Shown: positions 52,693 to 60,931 of the stretch, one piece after another
How the letters are laid out: every line of letters begins with the position of its first letter
Position numbering within the stretch: the stretch's first letter is position 1
Source of the DNA: Rhodocyclaceae bacterium
GTDB taxonomy: Bacteria; Pseudomonadota; Gammaproteobacteria; Burkholderiales; Rhodocyclaceae
Assembly: GCA_004379165.1 (NCBI GenBank)
Contig: NKXK01000025.1
Location: forward strand, 157,890-221,889
DNA: 64,000 nucleotides
Direction of reading: 5' to 3'
Made by a program: the position numbers and the translations under genes
Notes under the pieces: generated by a model
The model's input: the letters and a program-made list of their open reading frames with translations, nothing else
The model's database searches: none
Told to the model about the DNA's origin: nothing

Positions 52693-54060
52693 TCATTCGA
52701 GGGCGCGTGCCAGCAATATGGCAAGGTGTTCCGCCTTTCTCCCGCTGCCGTCAGCGATCTGGTGGCGGCACGAAAAGCCGTTGGCGACAATGGCGGCTTC
52801 AGGGGCGGCGGCGCGCACCGCTGGCAGCAGCGCCAGTTCGCCCATCGCCTGCGACACCTTGTAGTGCTCGGACTCCATGCCAAAACTGCCGGACATGCCG
52901 CAGCAACTGGCGTCGACAATCTCGAAATCGAATTCCGGAATCCAGCCCAGCACCTTCTTCATTGCCTTCATGGTGCCGAATGCCTTCTGGTGGCAGTGGC
53001 CATGCACCACCGCCTTGCCACCGGGCAGCGGCTTGAGGTCGAGCTTGAGCCCCTTGTTGCCGTCGCGCATCAGGAATTCCTCAAGCAGGAAGGCCTGCTT
53101 GCCCAGTTGCCCGACCTCGGGGCCGAGCGACAGGCTGTAGAACTCGTCGCGCAGCGCCAGCAGGCAGGACGGTTCGAGACCGATGACCGGTAGCCCCTCG
53201 GCCAGTGCCGGCGCCAGGGCTTTCATCACCCGTTGCGCTTCAATGCGGGCAGCGTCGACCATGCCTTGCGACAGATAGCTGCGACCGCAGCACAGCGGCC
53301 GGTCCGGCTCGTCGTCATCGGCGGCCGGCTGCAGAACCTCTACTGCGTAGCCGCCGGCACGTAGCACCTTGAGCGCCGCCTCGGCGACTTCCGGGTTGAA
53401 GTGGTGGGTAAAGGTGTCGACAAAGAGGATGACCATTTTGGCCGCTTTTTCAGGTTCACCGTGGATGGTCGCCGGCGGGGTGGCAGGGGCCGGTGGCGCA
53501 TAGGGCTGGGCGACTGGCGCGGGAATCGGCCGCGCGGCGGCGATGCCCAGCCAGCGTTCGGCCAGTTTTGCCACCCGTGGCGAGCGGTTGCGCCAGCGGG
53601 CCAGCCAGATCAGCGCCTGCCGGTGGCGGTGCAGCCAGCGGGGCAGGGCGCCGAAGAGCTTCTGGCGCGCCGTCAGGCCGATCCGGGCATTGCGCTGGGC
53701 CAGGTACTCGGTCTTGATCAGGGTCATGTCGACGGCGCTCGGGCATTCCTTTTTGCAGCCCTTGCAACTGACGCAGAGGTCCATCGCCGCGGCAAGTTCG
53801 TCGGCGGCGAACGGGTTCTCACCGAGTTCGCCGTTCAGCGCCGCCTTGAAGGCCTTGACCCGGGCGCCCGTCGAGTGGGCCGGGTCGCGTGTAACGCGAT
53901 AGCTCGGGCACATCACGCCCTTGCCGTCGCGCTGGCACTGGTGGTTGTTCATGCAGACCGCCACTGCCTTGGCGTATTGGCCGCCGGTGGCCGGAATACC
54001 GGCATAGGCGTCGCCGACGCCGTAGGTGTCGTAGGCCGACCAGTCGAGATAGGTTTTCAT
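52693..54060 (-). CDS. Orphan Fe-S oxidoreductase (C-terminal half of YdiJ/D-lactate dehydrogenase type)
   Basis: A 455-residue protein equivalent to the C-terminal iron-sulfur half of large FAD-linked oxidases: CMNNHQCQRDGKGVMCPSYR, CVSCKGCKKECPSAVD, and two CCG domains (PLCCGRSYLSQG; DASCCGMSGSFG). The FAD half is absent from the window. It probably transfers electrons to or from a separate partner. Located next to nifB on the opposite strand. It contains an in-frame copy of the dispersed repeat (53434-53461). The start at 54060 (MKTYLDW) is tentative. Confidence 0.85.
   Translation of the reverse strand: MKTYLDWSAYDTYGVGDAYAGIPATGGQYAKAVAVCMNNHQCQRDGKGVMCPSYRVTRDPAHSTGARVKAFKAALNGELGENPFAADELAAAMDLCVSCKGCKKECPSAVDMTLIKTEYLAQRNARIGLTARQKLFGALPRWLHRHRQALIWLARWRNRSPRVAKLAERWLGIAAARPIPAPVAQPYAPPAPATPPATIHGEPEKAAKMVILFVDTFTHHFNPEVAEAALKVLRAGGYAVEVLQPAADDDEPDRPLCCGRSYLSQGMVDAARIEAQRVMKALAPALAEGLPVIGLEPSCLLALRDEFYSLSLGPEVGQLGKQAFLLEEFLMRDGNKGLKLDLKPLPGGKAVVHGHCHQKAFGTMKAMKKVLGWIPEFDFEIVDASCCGMSGSFGMESEHYKVSQAMGELALLPAVRAAAPEAAIVANGFSCRHQIADGSGRKAEHLAILLARALE
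53434..53461 (-). repeat. Dispersed repeat inside the Fe-S oxidoreductase gene (copy f)
   Basis: Minus strand CGGTGAACCTGAAAAAGC then GGCCAAAATG, read as HGEPEKAAKM in a low-complexity Pro/Ala linker of the protein. Close match to the intergenic copy at 3791. Confidence 0.65.
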
Positions 54061-54130
54061 GGCCGGAATCACGCAAGATGGGTGCCAATGCGAAGCGTTC
54101 TCAAATCAGCGACTTAGGTCATTGAGGCTG

Positions 54131-54146
54131 TGTCGCATATCCGACA
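54131..54146 (+). promoter_or_regulatory. NifA upstream activator site of nifB
   Basis: TGTCGCATATCCGACA, exact TGT-N10-ACA, about 76 bp before the -24 element of the nifB promoter. Confidence 0.87.
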
Positions 54147-54221
54147 ACGGGTGCGACAAGCCGCCTGTTTTGACAGTCTGCGAAATCCGGCAAATCACTG
54201 TTTTTGTTTGATAAATCGAAT

Positions 54222-54237
54222 TGGCACAGCGATTGCT
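54222..54237 (+). promoter_or_regulatory. Sigma-54 promoter of the nifB operon
   Basis: TGGCACAGCGATTGCT, GG-N10-GC and near-consensus, 37 nt before the nifB GTG start. Confidence 0.93.
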
Positions 54238-54273
54238 GAATTGGCTGCGAACAGTTTTCATGGAGCCTTGATC

Positions 54274-55776
54274 GTGGAACTACCCGTCATCAGCAATAGC
54301 GGACCGAAAGCAGAGGGGGGCGGTTGCGCCTCCAGCGGCTGCGGTACCGCCCCCGACGCCCTGTCTCACCTGCCGGACCACATCCGCGCCAAGGTGCAGG
54401 ATCACCCCTGTTACTCGGAAGAGGCACACCATTACTTTGCCCGCATGCATGTCGCCGTCGCGCCGGCCTGCAACATCCAGTGCAATTACTGCAACCGCAA
54501 GTACGACTGCTCCAACGAGTCGCGTCCGGGCGTTGTCTCGGAACTGCTGACGCCGGACCAGGCGATCAAGAAAGTGCTCGCCGTCGCGGCCGAAATTCCG
54601 CAGATGACGGTCCTCGGCATCGCCGGACCGGGAGACCCCTTGGCCAACCCGGAACGCACCTTCGAGACCTTCCAGCAGCTCTCGGAGAAAGCCCCGGACA
54701 TCAAGCTCTGTGTGTCGACCAACGGCTTGAGCCTGCCGGAACACGTCGACGAGATCGCCAAGCACAACATCGACCACGTGACGATCACGATCAACTGTGT
54801 CGACCCGGAAATTGGCGCCAAGATCTACCCGTGGATCTACTGGAAGAACAAGCGCATCCGCGGCGTCGAAGGCGCGAAGATTCTCATCGAACAGCAGCAG
54901 AAAGGTCTGCAGATGCTGACCGAGCGCGGCATCCTGGTAAAGGTCAATTCGGTGCTGATTCCCGGCGTCAATGACCAGCACCTCAAGGAAGTCTCGAAGA
55001 TCGTCAAGGAAAAGGGCGCCTTCCTGCACAACGTCATGCCCCTGATTGCCGAGCCAGAGCACGGCACCTACTACGGCATCATGGAGCATCCGAGCCCGAC
55101 CGATGCCGAACTGCAGGAACTGCAGGACGCCTGTGCCGGTGACATGGCGATGATGCGCCACTGCCGCCAGTGCCGCGCCGATGCGGTTGGCCTGCTGGGC
55201 GAGGATCGCGGTGACGAATTCACGATGGACAAGATCGACGTCATGGATGTCGATTACGAAGCCGCCATGGTCCGCCGCAAGGTGGTGCACGACGAGATCA
55301 TCGAGAAGCTGGACGCCAAGCGTGGCATCGTCAAGCCGAAGCCGGACGGCATCCCCGAAGGCTCGCGCCCGGTGCTGATGGCGGTGGCTGGCAAGAACGG
55401 TGTCGTCGCGGAACACTTCGGTCACGCCAAGGAATTCCTGATCTACGAAGCCTCACCGGAAGGTGTCCGCTTCATCAGTCACCGCAAGACCGAGTTGTAC
55501 TGCGGCGGTATGGATTCCTGCGGTGATGGCGATGTCGTCGAGGACGGTGCCACGGAATCGCTGCTTGATCGCAACATCCGGGTACTCGAAGGCTGCGAGG
55601 TGGTGCTCTGTTCCAAGATCGGCTACGAGCCTTGGGGCAAGCTGGAAGCTGCCGGCATCGCACCGAACGGCGAACACGCGATGGAGCCGATCGAGGAGGC
55701 CGTGATGGCCGTCTATAAGGAAATCGCAGCGACCGGCAAGCTGTTGCCGGCCGCAGAAAGCCTGAAGGTGGCGTGA
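54274..55776 (+). CDS. nifB: Nitrogenase cofactor biosynthesis protein NifB
   Basis: A 500-residue radical SAM enzyme that makes NifB-co, the 8Fe-9S-C core of FeMo-co. The SAM-cluster cysteines are C66, C70 and C73 (ACNIQCNYCNRKYDCS). A NifX-like domain forms the C-terminus (from about residue 365; VLMAVAGKNGVVAEHFGHAK). The GTG at 54274 is chosen as start: GGAG lies 8 nt upstream, and upstream residues would be cut by the sigma-54 promoter. It heads a nif operon. Confidence 0.96.
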   Translation: MELPVISNSGPKAEGGGCASSGCGTAPDALSHLPDHIRAKVQDHPCYSEEAHHYFARMHVAVAPACNIQCNYCNRKYDCSNESRPGVVSELLTPDQAIKKVLAVAAEIPQMTVLGIAGPGDPLANPERTFETFQQLSEKAPDIKLCVSTNGLSLPEHVDEIAKHNIDHVTITINCVDPEIGAKIYPWIYWKNKRIRGVEGAKILIEQQQKGLQMLTERGILVKVNSVLIPGVNDQHLKEVSKIVKEKGAFLHNVMPLIAEPEHGTYYGIMEHPSPTDAELQELQDACAGDMAMMRHCRQCRADAVGLLGEDRGDEFTMDKIDVMDVDYEAAMVRRKVVHDEIIEKLDAKRGIVKPKPDGIPEGSRPVLMAVAGKNGVVAEHFGHAKEFLIYEASPEGVRFISHRKTELYCGGMDSCGDGDVVEDGATESLLDRNIRVLEGCEVVLCSKIGYEPWGKLEAAGIAPNGEHAMEPIEEAVMAVYKEIAATGKLLPAAESLKVA

Positions 55777-55780
55777 TGAG

Positions 55781-55850
55781 ACGACCCCCATACTCACTTC
55801 GTTCGCTGCCCCCCGAGGGGGCGCAGGCCTCCTTCGGGGCGGCCCTTCAG
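55781..55850. repeat. REP-like palindromic sequence between nifB and fdxN
   Basis: Contains CCCCCCGAGGGGGCGCAGG and CTCCTTCGGGGCGGCCC, a GC-rich palindromic type common between genes in betaproteobacteria. Confidence 0.6.
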
Positions 55851-55860
55851 GAGTCCTGAC

Positions 55861-56139
55861 ATGGCACTGCAAATCACCGAATCCTGCGTCAATTGCTGGG
55901 CCTGCGTCGATGTCTGCCCGAACGACGCGATCTTTCAGGACAAGCCGCACTTCCTGATCGACGATATGAAGTGCACGGAATGCCTGGGCGACCATGCCGA
56001 TCCGCAGTGCGCCGCGATCTGTCCGATCGAGATGGCCATCGTCAATGAACTGGGCGAGTTCCTCAACCCGCCCGGCTCGCTGACCGGCATCCCGATCGAG
56101 AAGCTGAAGGAATTCGGCTTGTGGAGGGAAGCTGCCTGA
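55861..56139 (+). CDS. fdxN: 4Fe-4S ferredoxin FdxN
   Basis: A 92-residue bacterial-type ferredoxin with CVNCWACVDVCPND and CTECLGDHADPQCAAICP; the second cysteine set has the long insertion typical of nif-linked FdxN. Such ferredoxins donate electrons for NifB-co synthesis. AGGAG precedes the ATG. Confidence 0.94.
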   Translation: MALQITESCVNCWACVDVCPNDAIFQDKPHFLIDDMKCTECLGDHADPQCAAICPIEMAIVNELGEFLNPPGSLTGIPIEKLKEFGLWREAA

Positions 56140-56612
56140 TGGCCGTCGTTACCTTCTACGAGAAGCCGGGCTGCAAGGGGAATCTTCGTCAGAAGACGCT
56201 CCTCGCGGCGGCCGGTCACACCGTCCAGGCCAAGAGCCTGAAAAGCGAAGCCTGGACGGCTGACCGCCTGCTGCAATTCCTCGGCAAGTTGCCGGTGGCT
56301 GACTGGTTCAATCGTGCTGCACCGGCGATCAAGTCTGGTGAGATCGTGCCGGAGCGTCTCGGTTTCGAGGATGCGCTGCACCTGTTGCTGGACAATCCGC
56401 TGCTCATTCGTCGCCCCTTGATGGAAGTCGGCGAGGTACGCATGGTCGGGTTCGATCCGGTCGCCGTGGATGCCTGGCTGGGTCTGAATGGTGTCGATCT
56501 GCCGGAAGGCAACATCGAGGCCTGCGTTCACGGTCCCGAAGGGCATGGCAGCTGCGGCAGCCACGCGCATGAACACGAGGAAGCCCAGCATGCCGGCTGC
56601 GGTACTCACTAA
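56139..56612 (+). CDS. NifO-like nitrogenase-associated protein (ArsC/Spx fold)
   Basis: A 157-residue protein with an ArsC-like thioredoxin fold (MAVVTFYEKPGCKGNLRQKT; RPLMEVGEVRMVGFDPVAVD) and a His/Cys-rich tail (HGPEGHGSCGSHAHEHEE), which may bind metal. It overlaps the fdxN stop (TGATG) and corresponds to nifO of Azotobacter, thought to affect molybdenum use. Confidence 0.88.
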   Translation: MAVVTFYEKPGCKGNLRQKTLLAAAGHTVQAKSLKSEAWTADRLLQFLGKLPVADWFNRAAPAIKSGEIVPERLGFEDALHLLLDNPLLIRRPLMEVGEVRMVGFDPVAVDAWLGLNGVDLPEGNIEACVHGPEGHGSCGSHAHEHEEAQHAGCGTH

Positions 56613-57861
56613 CGGCGCCGTCGCACTGGCACCGGGCGTCCACTGGGTGGGCGCCCTCGACCCGCATCTGCGCAATTTCGACATCATCCTCAAGACGGCC
56701 AACGGCACGACCTACAACAGCTATGTGGTGCGCGGCGAAAACGGCGTCGCGGTGATCGACACGGTCAAGGAAAGCTTTGCCGACACCTTCTTCGAGCGTC
56801 TCGAATCTGTGGCGCGCTACGACGAAATCACCACCATCGTCCTCAACCATCTCGAGCCCGATCACAGTGGTGCCTTGCCGGAACTGCTGAAACGCGCGCC
56901 GCAGGCCAAGGTTTATCTGTCGAGCCGTGCCCAGATGATGCTCAAGGCGCTGCTCAAACCGACCGGCGAGAAGCCGCCTGAATACATCCCGGTGACGACC
57001 GGTGATACCGTCGATCTCGGCGGGCGCACGCTGCATTTCCTGCATACGCCCTACCTGCATTGGCCGGACACGCAATGCACCTATCTGGTTGAAGAGGGGA
57101 TGCTGTTTTCCGGTGACGTCTTTGGTTGCCACTTCTGCGATACCCGGCTGTTCAACGACGCCGTCGGCGACTTCCGCTTCTCCTTCGAGTACTACTACGC
57201 CCACATCATGCGGCCTTTCCGCGAGAACGTGCTCGATGCCGTGGCGTTGATCGAACCGCTGGAGCTGAACCTGATCGCCCCGGCGCACGGCCCCATCCTG
57301 CGTCACCAGCCGCGCGACTATGTGCATCGCTACCGCGAGCTGGCGACACCTCGCCTGTTCAACGAGGCACGCAGCGAAAAAACGCTGGTCATCTTCTACA
57401 TCTCGGCCTACGGCAACACCCGGCGCATGGCCGAGGCGCTGGCCGCCGGTGCCGAGGAAATCGGCGGCGTGCGCATTTCGCTCTACGACCTCGAAGGCGG
57501 CGAGTCCGGCATCTTCACCGACCTGATCGAGGAAGCCGACGGCCTTGCCTTCGGCAGCCCGACGATCAATGCCGATGCCGTGAGACCGATCTGGGACGTG
57601 CTCTCGTCGCTGACCACGGTCAACGTCAAGGGCAAGCTTGGCGCCGCCTTCGGCTCCTACGGCTGGAGCGGCGAGGCGGTACGCCTGATCGAGGATCGCC
57701 TGCGCGGCCTGAAGATGCGTGTCCCGGTCGAGGGCTTGCGCATCAAGCTGGTGCCGGATGCCGGCGAACTCGAGCAATGCCGCAACCTCGGAGAGCAACT
57801 GGCCCGCCATCTGACCGGCAAGGTCGAGCACCGTGAAATCGACATGGCCGCTTTGGCCTGA
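56590..57861 (+). CDS. Flavodiiron protein (FprA-type oxygen/NO reductase)
   Basis: A 423-residue A-type flavoprotein. The metallo-beta-lactamase domain keeps all diiron ligands: H87, E89, D91, H92 (NHLEPDHSG), H157 (LHWPD), D176 (GDVFG) and H233 (PAHGP). The flavodoxin domain starts at about residue 265 (ISAYGNTRRMAEAL). These enzymes reduce oxygen or nitric oxide to harmless products. Its start overlaps the nifO 3' end by 23 nt, with GAGGA upstream, so it is embedded in the nif operon, which fits protection of nitrogenase or NifB from oxygen. Confidence 0.93.
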   Translation: MPAAVLTNGAVALAPGVHWVGALDPHLRNFDIILKTANGTTYNSYVVRGENGVAVIDTVKESFADTFFERLESVARYDEITTIVLNHLEPDHSGALPELLKRAPQAKVYLSSRAQMMLKALLKPTGEKPPEYIPVTTGDTVDLGGRTLHFLHTPYLHWPDTQCTYLVEEGMLFSGDVFGCHFCDTRLFNDAVGDFRFSFEYYYAHIMRPFRENVLDAVALIEPLELNLIAPAHGPILRHQPRDYVHRYRELATPRLFNEARSEKTLVIFYISAYGNTRRMAEALAAGAEEIGGVRISLYDLEGGESGIFTDLIEEADGLAFGSPTINADAVRPIWDVLSSLTTVNVKGKLGAAFGSYGWSGEAVRLIEDRLRGLKMRVPVEGLRIKLVPDAGELEQCRNLGEQLARHLTGKVEHREIDMAALA

Positions 57862-57888
57862 GTCACGTAGAAACAGGGAGAAAACAAC

Positions 57889-58176
57889 ATGCCGAAAGCC
57901 AAAGTCACTTTTCAGGATATCGGGGTATCCGTCACCGTACCGGCGGGCACCCGCCTGATCGAAGTTTCCGAAAAAGTCGGCGCCGGCATCACCTATGGCT
58001 GCCGCGAGGGCGAGTGCTGTACCTGCCTGACCAAGGTGGTTTCCGGCGGTGAAAACCTCGCCCCGCCGAGCATCCTGGAGGACCAGGTACTCAAGGACAA
58101 CATGGCACCGCGCAACCACCGGCTTGCCTGCCAGGCCCAGATTATCGGCGGCGAAATCGTGGTGAAACCGGCATGA
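57889..58176 (+). CDS. [2Fe-2S] ferredoxin, plant type (first)
   Basis: A 95-residue ferredoxin with the cluster loop YGCREGECCTCLTKV and a distal Cys in RLACQAQ. GGGAG lies upstream. Follows the flavodiiron protein by 27 nt and may be its electron donor. Confidence 0.9.
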   Translation: MPKAKVTFQDIGVSVTVPAGTRLIEVSEKVGAGITYGCREGECCTCLTKVVSGGENLAPPSILEDQVLKDNMAPRNHRLACQAQIIGGEIVVKPA

Positions 58177-58187
58177 GCCGCCACTAC

Positions 58188-58256
58188 CGTCATTCCCGCG
58201 AGAGCGGGAATCCAAAAGCGAAAACCTCTGGATTCCCGGTCAAGCCGGGAATGACG
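58188..58256. repeat. Inverted repeat (CGTCATTCCCG...CGGGAATGACG)
   Basis: A 69-bp element with ends CGTCATTCCCG and CGGGAATGACG and an inner GAATCC/GGATTC pair, a widespread intergenic palindrome of betaproteobacteria, here between the two ferredoxin genes. Confidence 0.75.
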
Positions 58257-58340
58257 TGACGAACCGAACAAGATTAAAAGCAAATGCCCAACCGCATCAG
58301 AGAAAACTCAAATCAACCCGCTTAACCGGAGAACCTAAAA

Positions 58341-58703
58341 ATGGCCCTCATTACCTTCAGTAGCCCCCTGCACAAAGACAAGACGGTCTATGCCGTCGCT
58401 GGCAGCCACACCCAGACCATCCTGTCGCTGGCCAAGGAGCACCACATCCCGATCGACTTCGGTTGCCAGGAAGGCAACTGCGGTACCTGTCTGGTCAAGG
58501 TCTCGTCGGTGGATGGCAAGCGTGCTCCGATGGGTGGTCCGCTCAATGTGCGCGAAGTCGCAGCGCTGCTTGAGCTCGGCCACATCACCAAGGCCCAGAT
58601 CGAACAGATGTACGTCGACGACATCCCGCCGACGCAATGGCGACTGGCCTGCCAGATGATCGTCCGCGACGAGGATATCCTCGTCGAGTACCCGAGCAAG
58701 TAA
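58341..58703 (+). CDS. [2Fe-2S] ferredoxin, plant type (second)
   Basis: A 120-residue ferredoxin with FGCQEGNCGTCLVKV and a distal Cys in RLACQMIV, and an insertion (about residues 60-90) not seen in the first one. CCGGAG lies upstream. It precedes nifQ. Confidence 0.9.
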   Translation: MALITFSSPLHKDKTVYAVAGSHTQTILSLAKEHHIPIDFGCQEGNCGTCLVKVSSVDGKRAPMGGPLNVREVAALLELGHITKAQIEQMYVDDIPPTQWRLACQMIVRDEDILVEYPSK

Positions 58704-58721
58704 GCCAGAGCGCGTGATGCC

Positions 58722-59300
58722 ATGAACGGTCCGGATCGCTCCCTGCTCAGGTCACTGCTGCTGGCGCGGCTGCTTGCCACGCCAGCGAGCGGTGATGCCG
58801 GAGTTGATCCGAACCGTCCGCTTCTGGCCAGCATTGTTGCAGGTCAGGCACAGGGACTCAGTACGTTGCCGCCCGACCTGGGTTTGGGTGCCGAGCGCCA
58901 TGCAGCCATGCTCGACCGCTATTTCCCGGCATGTGATCTGCCGGAAAAGACGTTCATTGCGCCGGCACCGGTCTTGCCGGAATTCGATGAATTGCAGAAG
59001 CTGTTCCTCGATCATCGCGCCGGCGAGCGCGATTCGGAATTGCTGGTGGCGGATATCGTCACCACCGCCTGCATCGGCATGGATCATCTCTGGCAGGATC
59101 TCGGCTTTGCCAGTCGCGACGAGCTGACCAGGCTGATGTGGGTGAATTTTCCCGCCCTGGCGCGGGCCAATACCGGCGACATGAAGTGGAAGAAATTCCT
59201 CTACCGCCAGTTTTGCGCGCGCGAGGGTATTTACGTCTGTCCCGCCCCTTCCTGCGGCGTTTGTGCCGACCACGAAAAATGTTTTGGACCGGAGAACTGA
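58722..59300 (+). CDS. nifQ: Molybdenum donor NifQ
   Basis: A 192-residue NifQ with the conserved C-terminal cluster motif C-x4-C-x2-C-x5-C (CPAPSCGVCADHEKC) and WKKFLYRQFCAREG. NifQ carries a Mo-Fe-S cluster and supplies molybdenum to NifEN during FeMo-co synthesis. It ends inside the start region of draG. Confidence 0.95.
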   Translation: MNGPDRSLLRSLLLARLLATPASGDAGVDPNRPLLASIVAGQAQGLSTLPPDLGLGAERHAAMLDRYFPACDLPEKTFIAPAPVLPEFDELQKLFLDHRAGERDSELLVADIVTTACIGMDHLWQDLGFASRDELTRLMWVNFPALARANTGDMKWKKFLYRQFCAREGIYVCPAPSCGVCADHEKCFGPEN

Positions 59301-60256
59301 TTGCCTCGCGGGCGCCGGTAAGGCGCCGTGCGACGCCCCCGGAAACCGCGGCGACGCGCGCCACGGCGGCTTACCTCGGTTTGGCCATCGGTGATGCGCT
59401 GGGTGCTACCGTCGAGTTCATGACCCCCAACGAGATCCGCGGTCGCCACGGCATCCATCAGGACATCATCGGCGGTGGCTGGCTGCGTTTGAAGGCCGGC
59501 CATGTGACCGACGACACCACCATGTCGCTGGCGCTGGGCACGTCCATCCTCGCCAGCGGCGGCGTCGACGCGATGGCCGCCGCCCGTGCCTTCGACGCCT
59601 GGATGCGCGCCAAGCCGGTCGATATCGGCAACACCGTGCGCCGCAACCTGATCACCTTCCGCACCAGTGGCAGCCCGCACGGTACGCCATCCGAGCACGA
59701 TGCCGGCAACGGTGCCGCGATGCGCGTGCTGCCGGTGGCACTAGCCACCTACGGTCAACCTGAAAATGTCGCGAAAATGGCCAATGCGGCCCAGGCCCAT
59801 GTCACGCATCACAATTCACTGTCCGATGCCGCCTGCGAGACTTTGATCCTGATGGTGCAGGCCTTTCTCGCGGGCGGTGATGCGGATGCGCTGGAGTCGC
59901 AACTGGCCGCCGATCTGGTCCGCCGCTTCCCGGTGTTTGCCTATGACCGCAAGCGTTGCGACAACCCCAGCGGCTACATCGTCGATACCATGCAGGCGGT
60001 ACTGCAGGCCTTCTTTGCCACCGATAACTTCGAGGATTGCCTGATCGACGCCGTCAACCGAGGCGGCGATGCGGACACCACGGGTGCCATCGTCGGCATG
60101 CTCGCCGGCGCGCGTTACGGCCTCCATGCCATTCCCGCACGCTGGTTGCGGGCGCTCGACGCAACGATCCGTCAGGCCTGCGAAGCCCAGGCGGCGGCGT
60201 TGTTCGCACTGGCAGCAGGCACGCCGGCGGTGCAGGGGCTTACGGAAGTCGTTTGA
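59279..60256 (+). CDS. draG: ADP-ribosyl-[dinitrogen reductase] hydrolase DraG
   Basis: A 325-residue ADP-ribosylglycohydrolase that reactivates NifH by removing ADP-ribose. Metal-binding motifs: GDALGATVEFM, HVTDDTTMSLALG, AGNGAAMRVLP and GGDADTTGAIVG. The ATG at 59279 overlaps nifQ and lacks a clear Shine-Dalgarno, so the true start may be slightly later. No draT is in the window. It contains an in-frame dispersed repeat (59752-59782). Its 3' end is the entry point of the tandem array that follows. Confidence 0.93.
   Translation: MFWTGELIASRAPVRRRATPPETAATRATAAYLGLAIGDALGATVEFMTPNEIRGRHGIHQDIIGGGWLRLKAGHVTDDTTMSLALGTSILASGGVDAMAAARAFDAWMRAKPVDIGNTVRRNLITFRTSGSPHGTPSEHDAGNGAAMRVLPVALATYGQPENVAKMANAAQAHVTHHNSLSDAACETLILMVQAFLAGGDADALESQLAADLVRRFPVFAYDRKRCDNPSGYIVDTMQAVLQAFFATDNFEDCLIDAVNRGGDADTTGAIVGMLAGARYGLHAIPARWLRALDATIRQACEAQAAALFALAAGTPAVQGLTEVV
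59752..59782 (+). repeat. Dispersed repeat inside draG (copy h)
   Basis: CGGTCAACCTGAAAATG then TCGCGAAAATGGCC, read in frame as YGQPENVAKMA. Confidence 0.5.
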
Positions 60257-60341
60257 GGCAGGCGGCGAGGGCGGCGTCCATCGTCGCCAGGTGGGTAGCA
60301 AACCAGGCGGGCAGCGCCTCGACGTAACTGCGGGCGGTTTG
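60240..60341 (-). pseudogene. 3' remnant of a gene convergent with draG
   Basis: On the minus strand, a frame ending in ARSYVEALPAWFATHLATMD...LKRLP overlaps the draG stop. The coding look ends abruptly at about 60341, where the tandem-unit sequence begins. Diverged copies occur at 62070-62171 and 63900-64000. Probably the tail of a gene cut by the array. Confidence 0.5.
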
Positions 60342-60508
60342 CACATCGGTCCTTCGCAATCACTCCAACCTTTCGCATCGACACGCCTCTCGGCCCCACG
60401 AAATCTGCGAGTTGCCAGTCCGGGGGCAATATCTATGACCTTGGCGGTATTGATCTGACATCAAGCTGATCGGAGAATCTCCGTCTTCACGACAACAAAG
60501 ACCGTACA

Positions 60509-60883
60509 GTGCAAACTTCAGAGGGGGAGCTGAGGTATCAGGATCTGTTGTGGCTGCTCGGCAGCCTCTGCAATCCCTGTCGCCTGTCTTTCAATCCGGG
60601 GCTGATCGGGCAGCAGTACCCACCGCCTGCCACACTTGCCACCTTCCATGAAACCCCTCGTGCCCTGGGCTTCAAGACCGGGCGCAACGCTCATCCGAAA
60701 AACTGCCAACAACTGCCGTTACCGTCCATTGCCTTCCTGTCCGGAACCTTGCCATCTGATGCGGCGGCTGAGCAGGACCGCCAGACAGCCACAGAAGTGG
60801 CCACCCATCCGGTTCTGATCCTCATGACCGACAGCGACAAGCTCCTCACGTTCGTGCAGGTACACAAACGCCGGAAACCCTAA
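60509..60883 (+). pseudogene. Truncated C39-like N-terminus of a type I secretion ATPase (copy 1)
   Basis: 124 residues from a GTG. The arrangement DLLWLLGSLCNPCRLSFNPG, then a segment RALGFKTGRNAHPKNCQQLP and LPSIAFLSG resembles the degenerate C39 peptidase domain at the start of LapB/HlyB-type ABC exporters. The membrane and ATPase domains are missing, so it is probably a fragment. No good Shine-Dalgarno is seen. Confidence 0.5.
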
Positions 60884-60931
60884 CCGTCGACAACGCTGCA
60901 CAGCAGTTCGAGGATGAGAAGGAAAATAGAA

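Noticed and set aside
56404..58215. A 603-codon open frame antisense to the flavodiiron protein and ferredoxin genes
   Set aside because: Spans several real genes on the other strand with intact metal ligands; no motif of its own.
59138..59278. A longer N-terminus for DraG inside nifQ
   Set aside because: The extra residues are a shadow of the nifQ frame, whose cysteine motif is conserved there; DraG homology begins after 59279.
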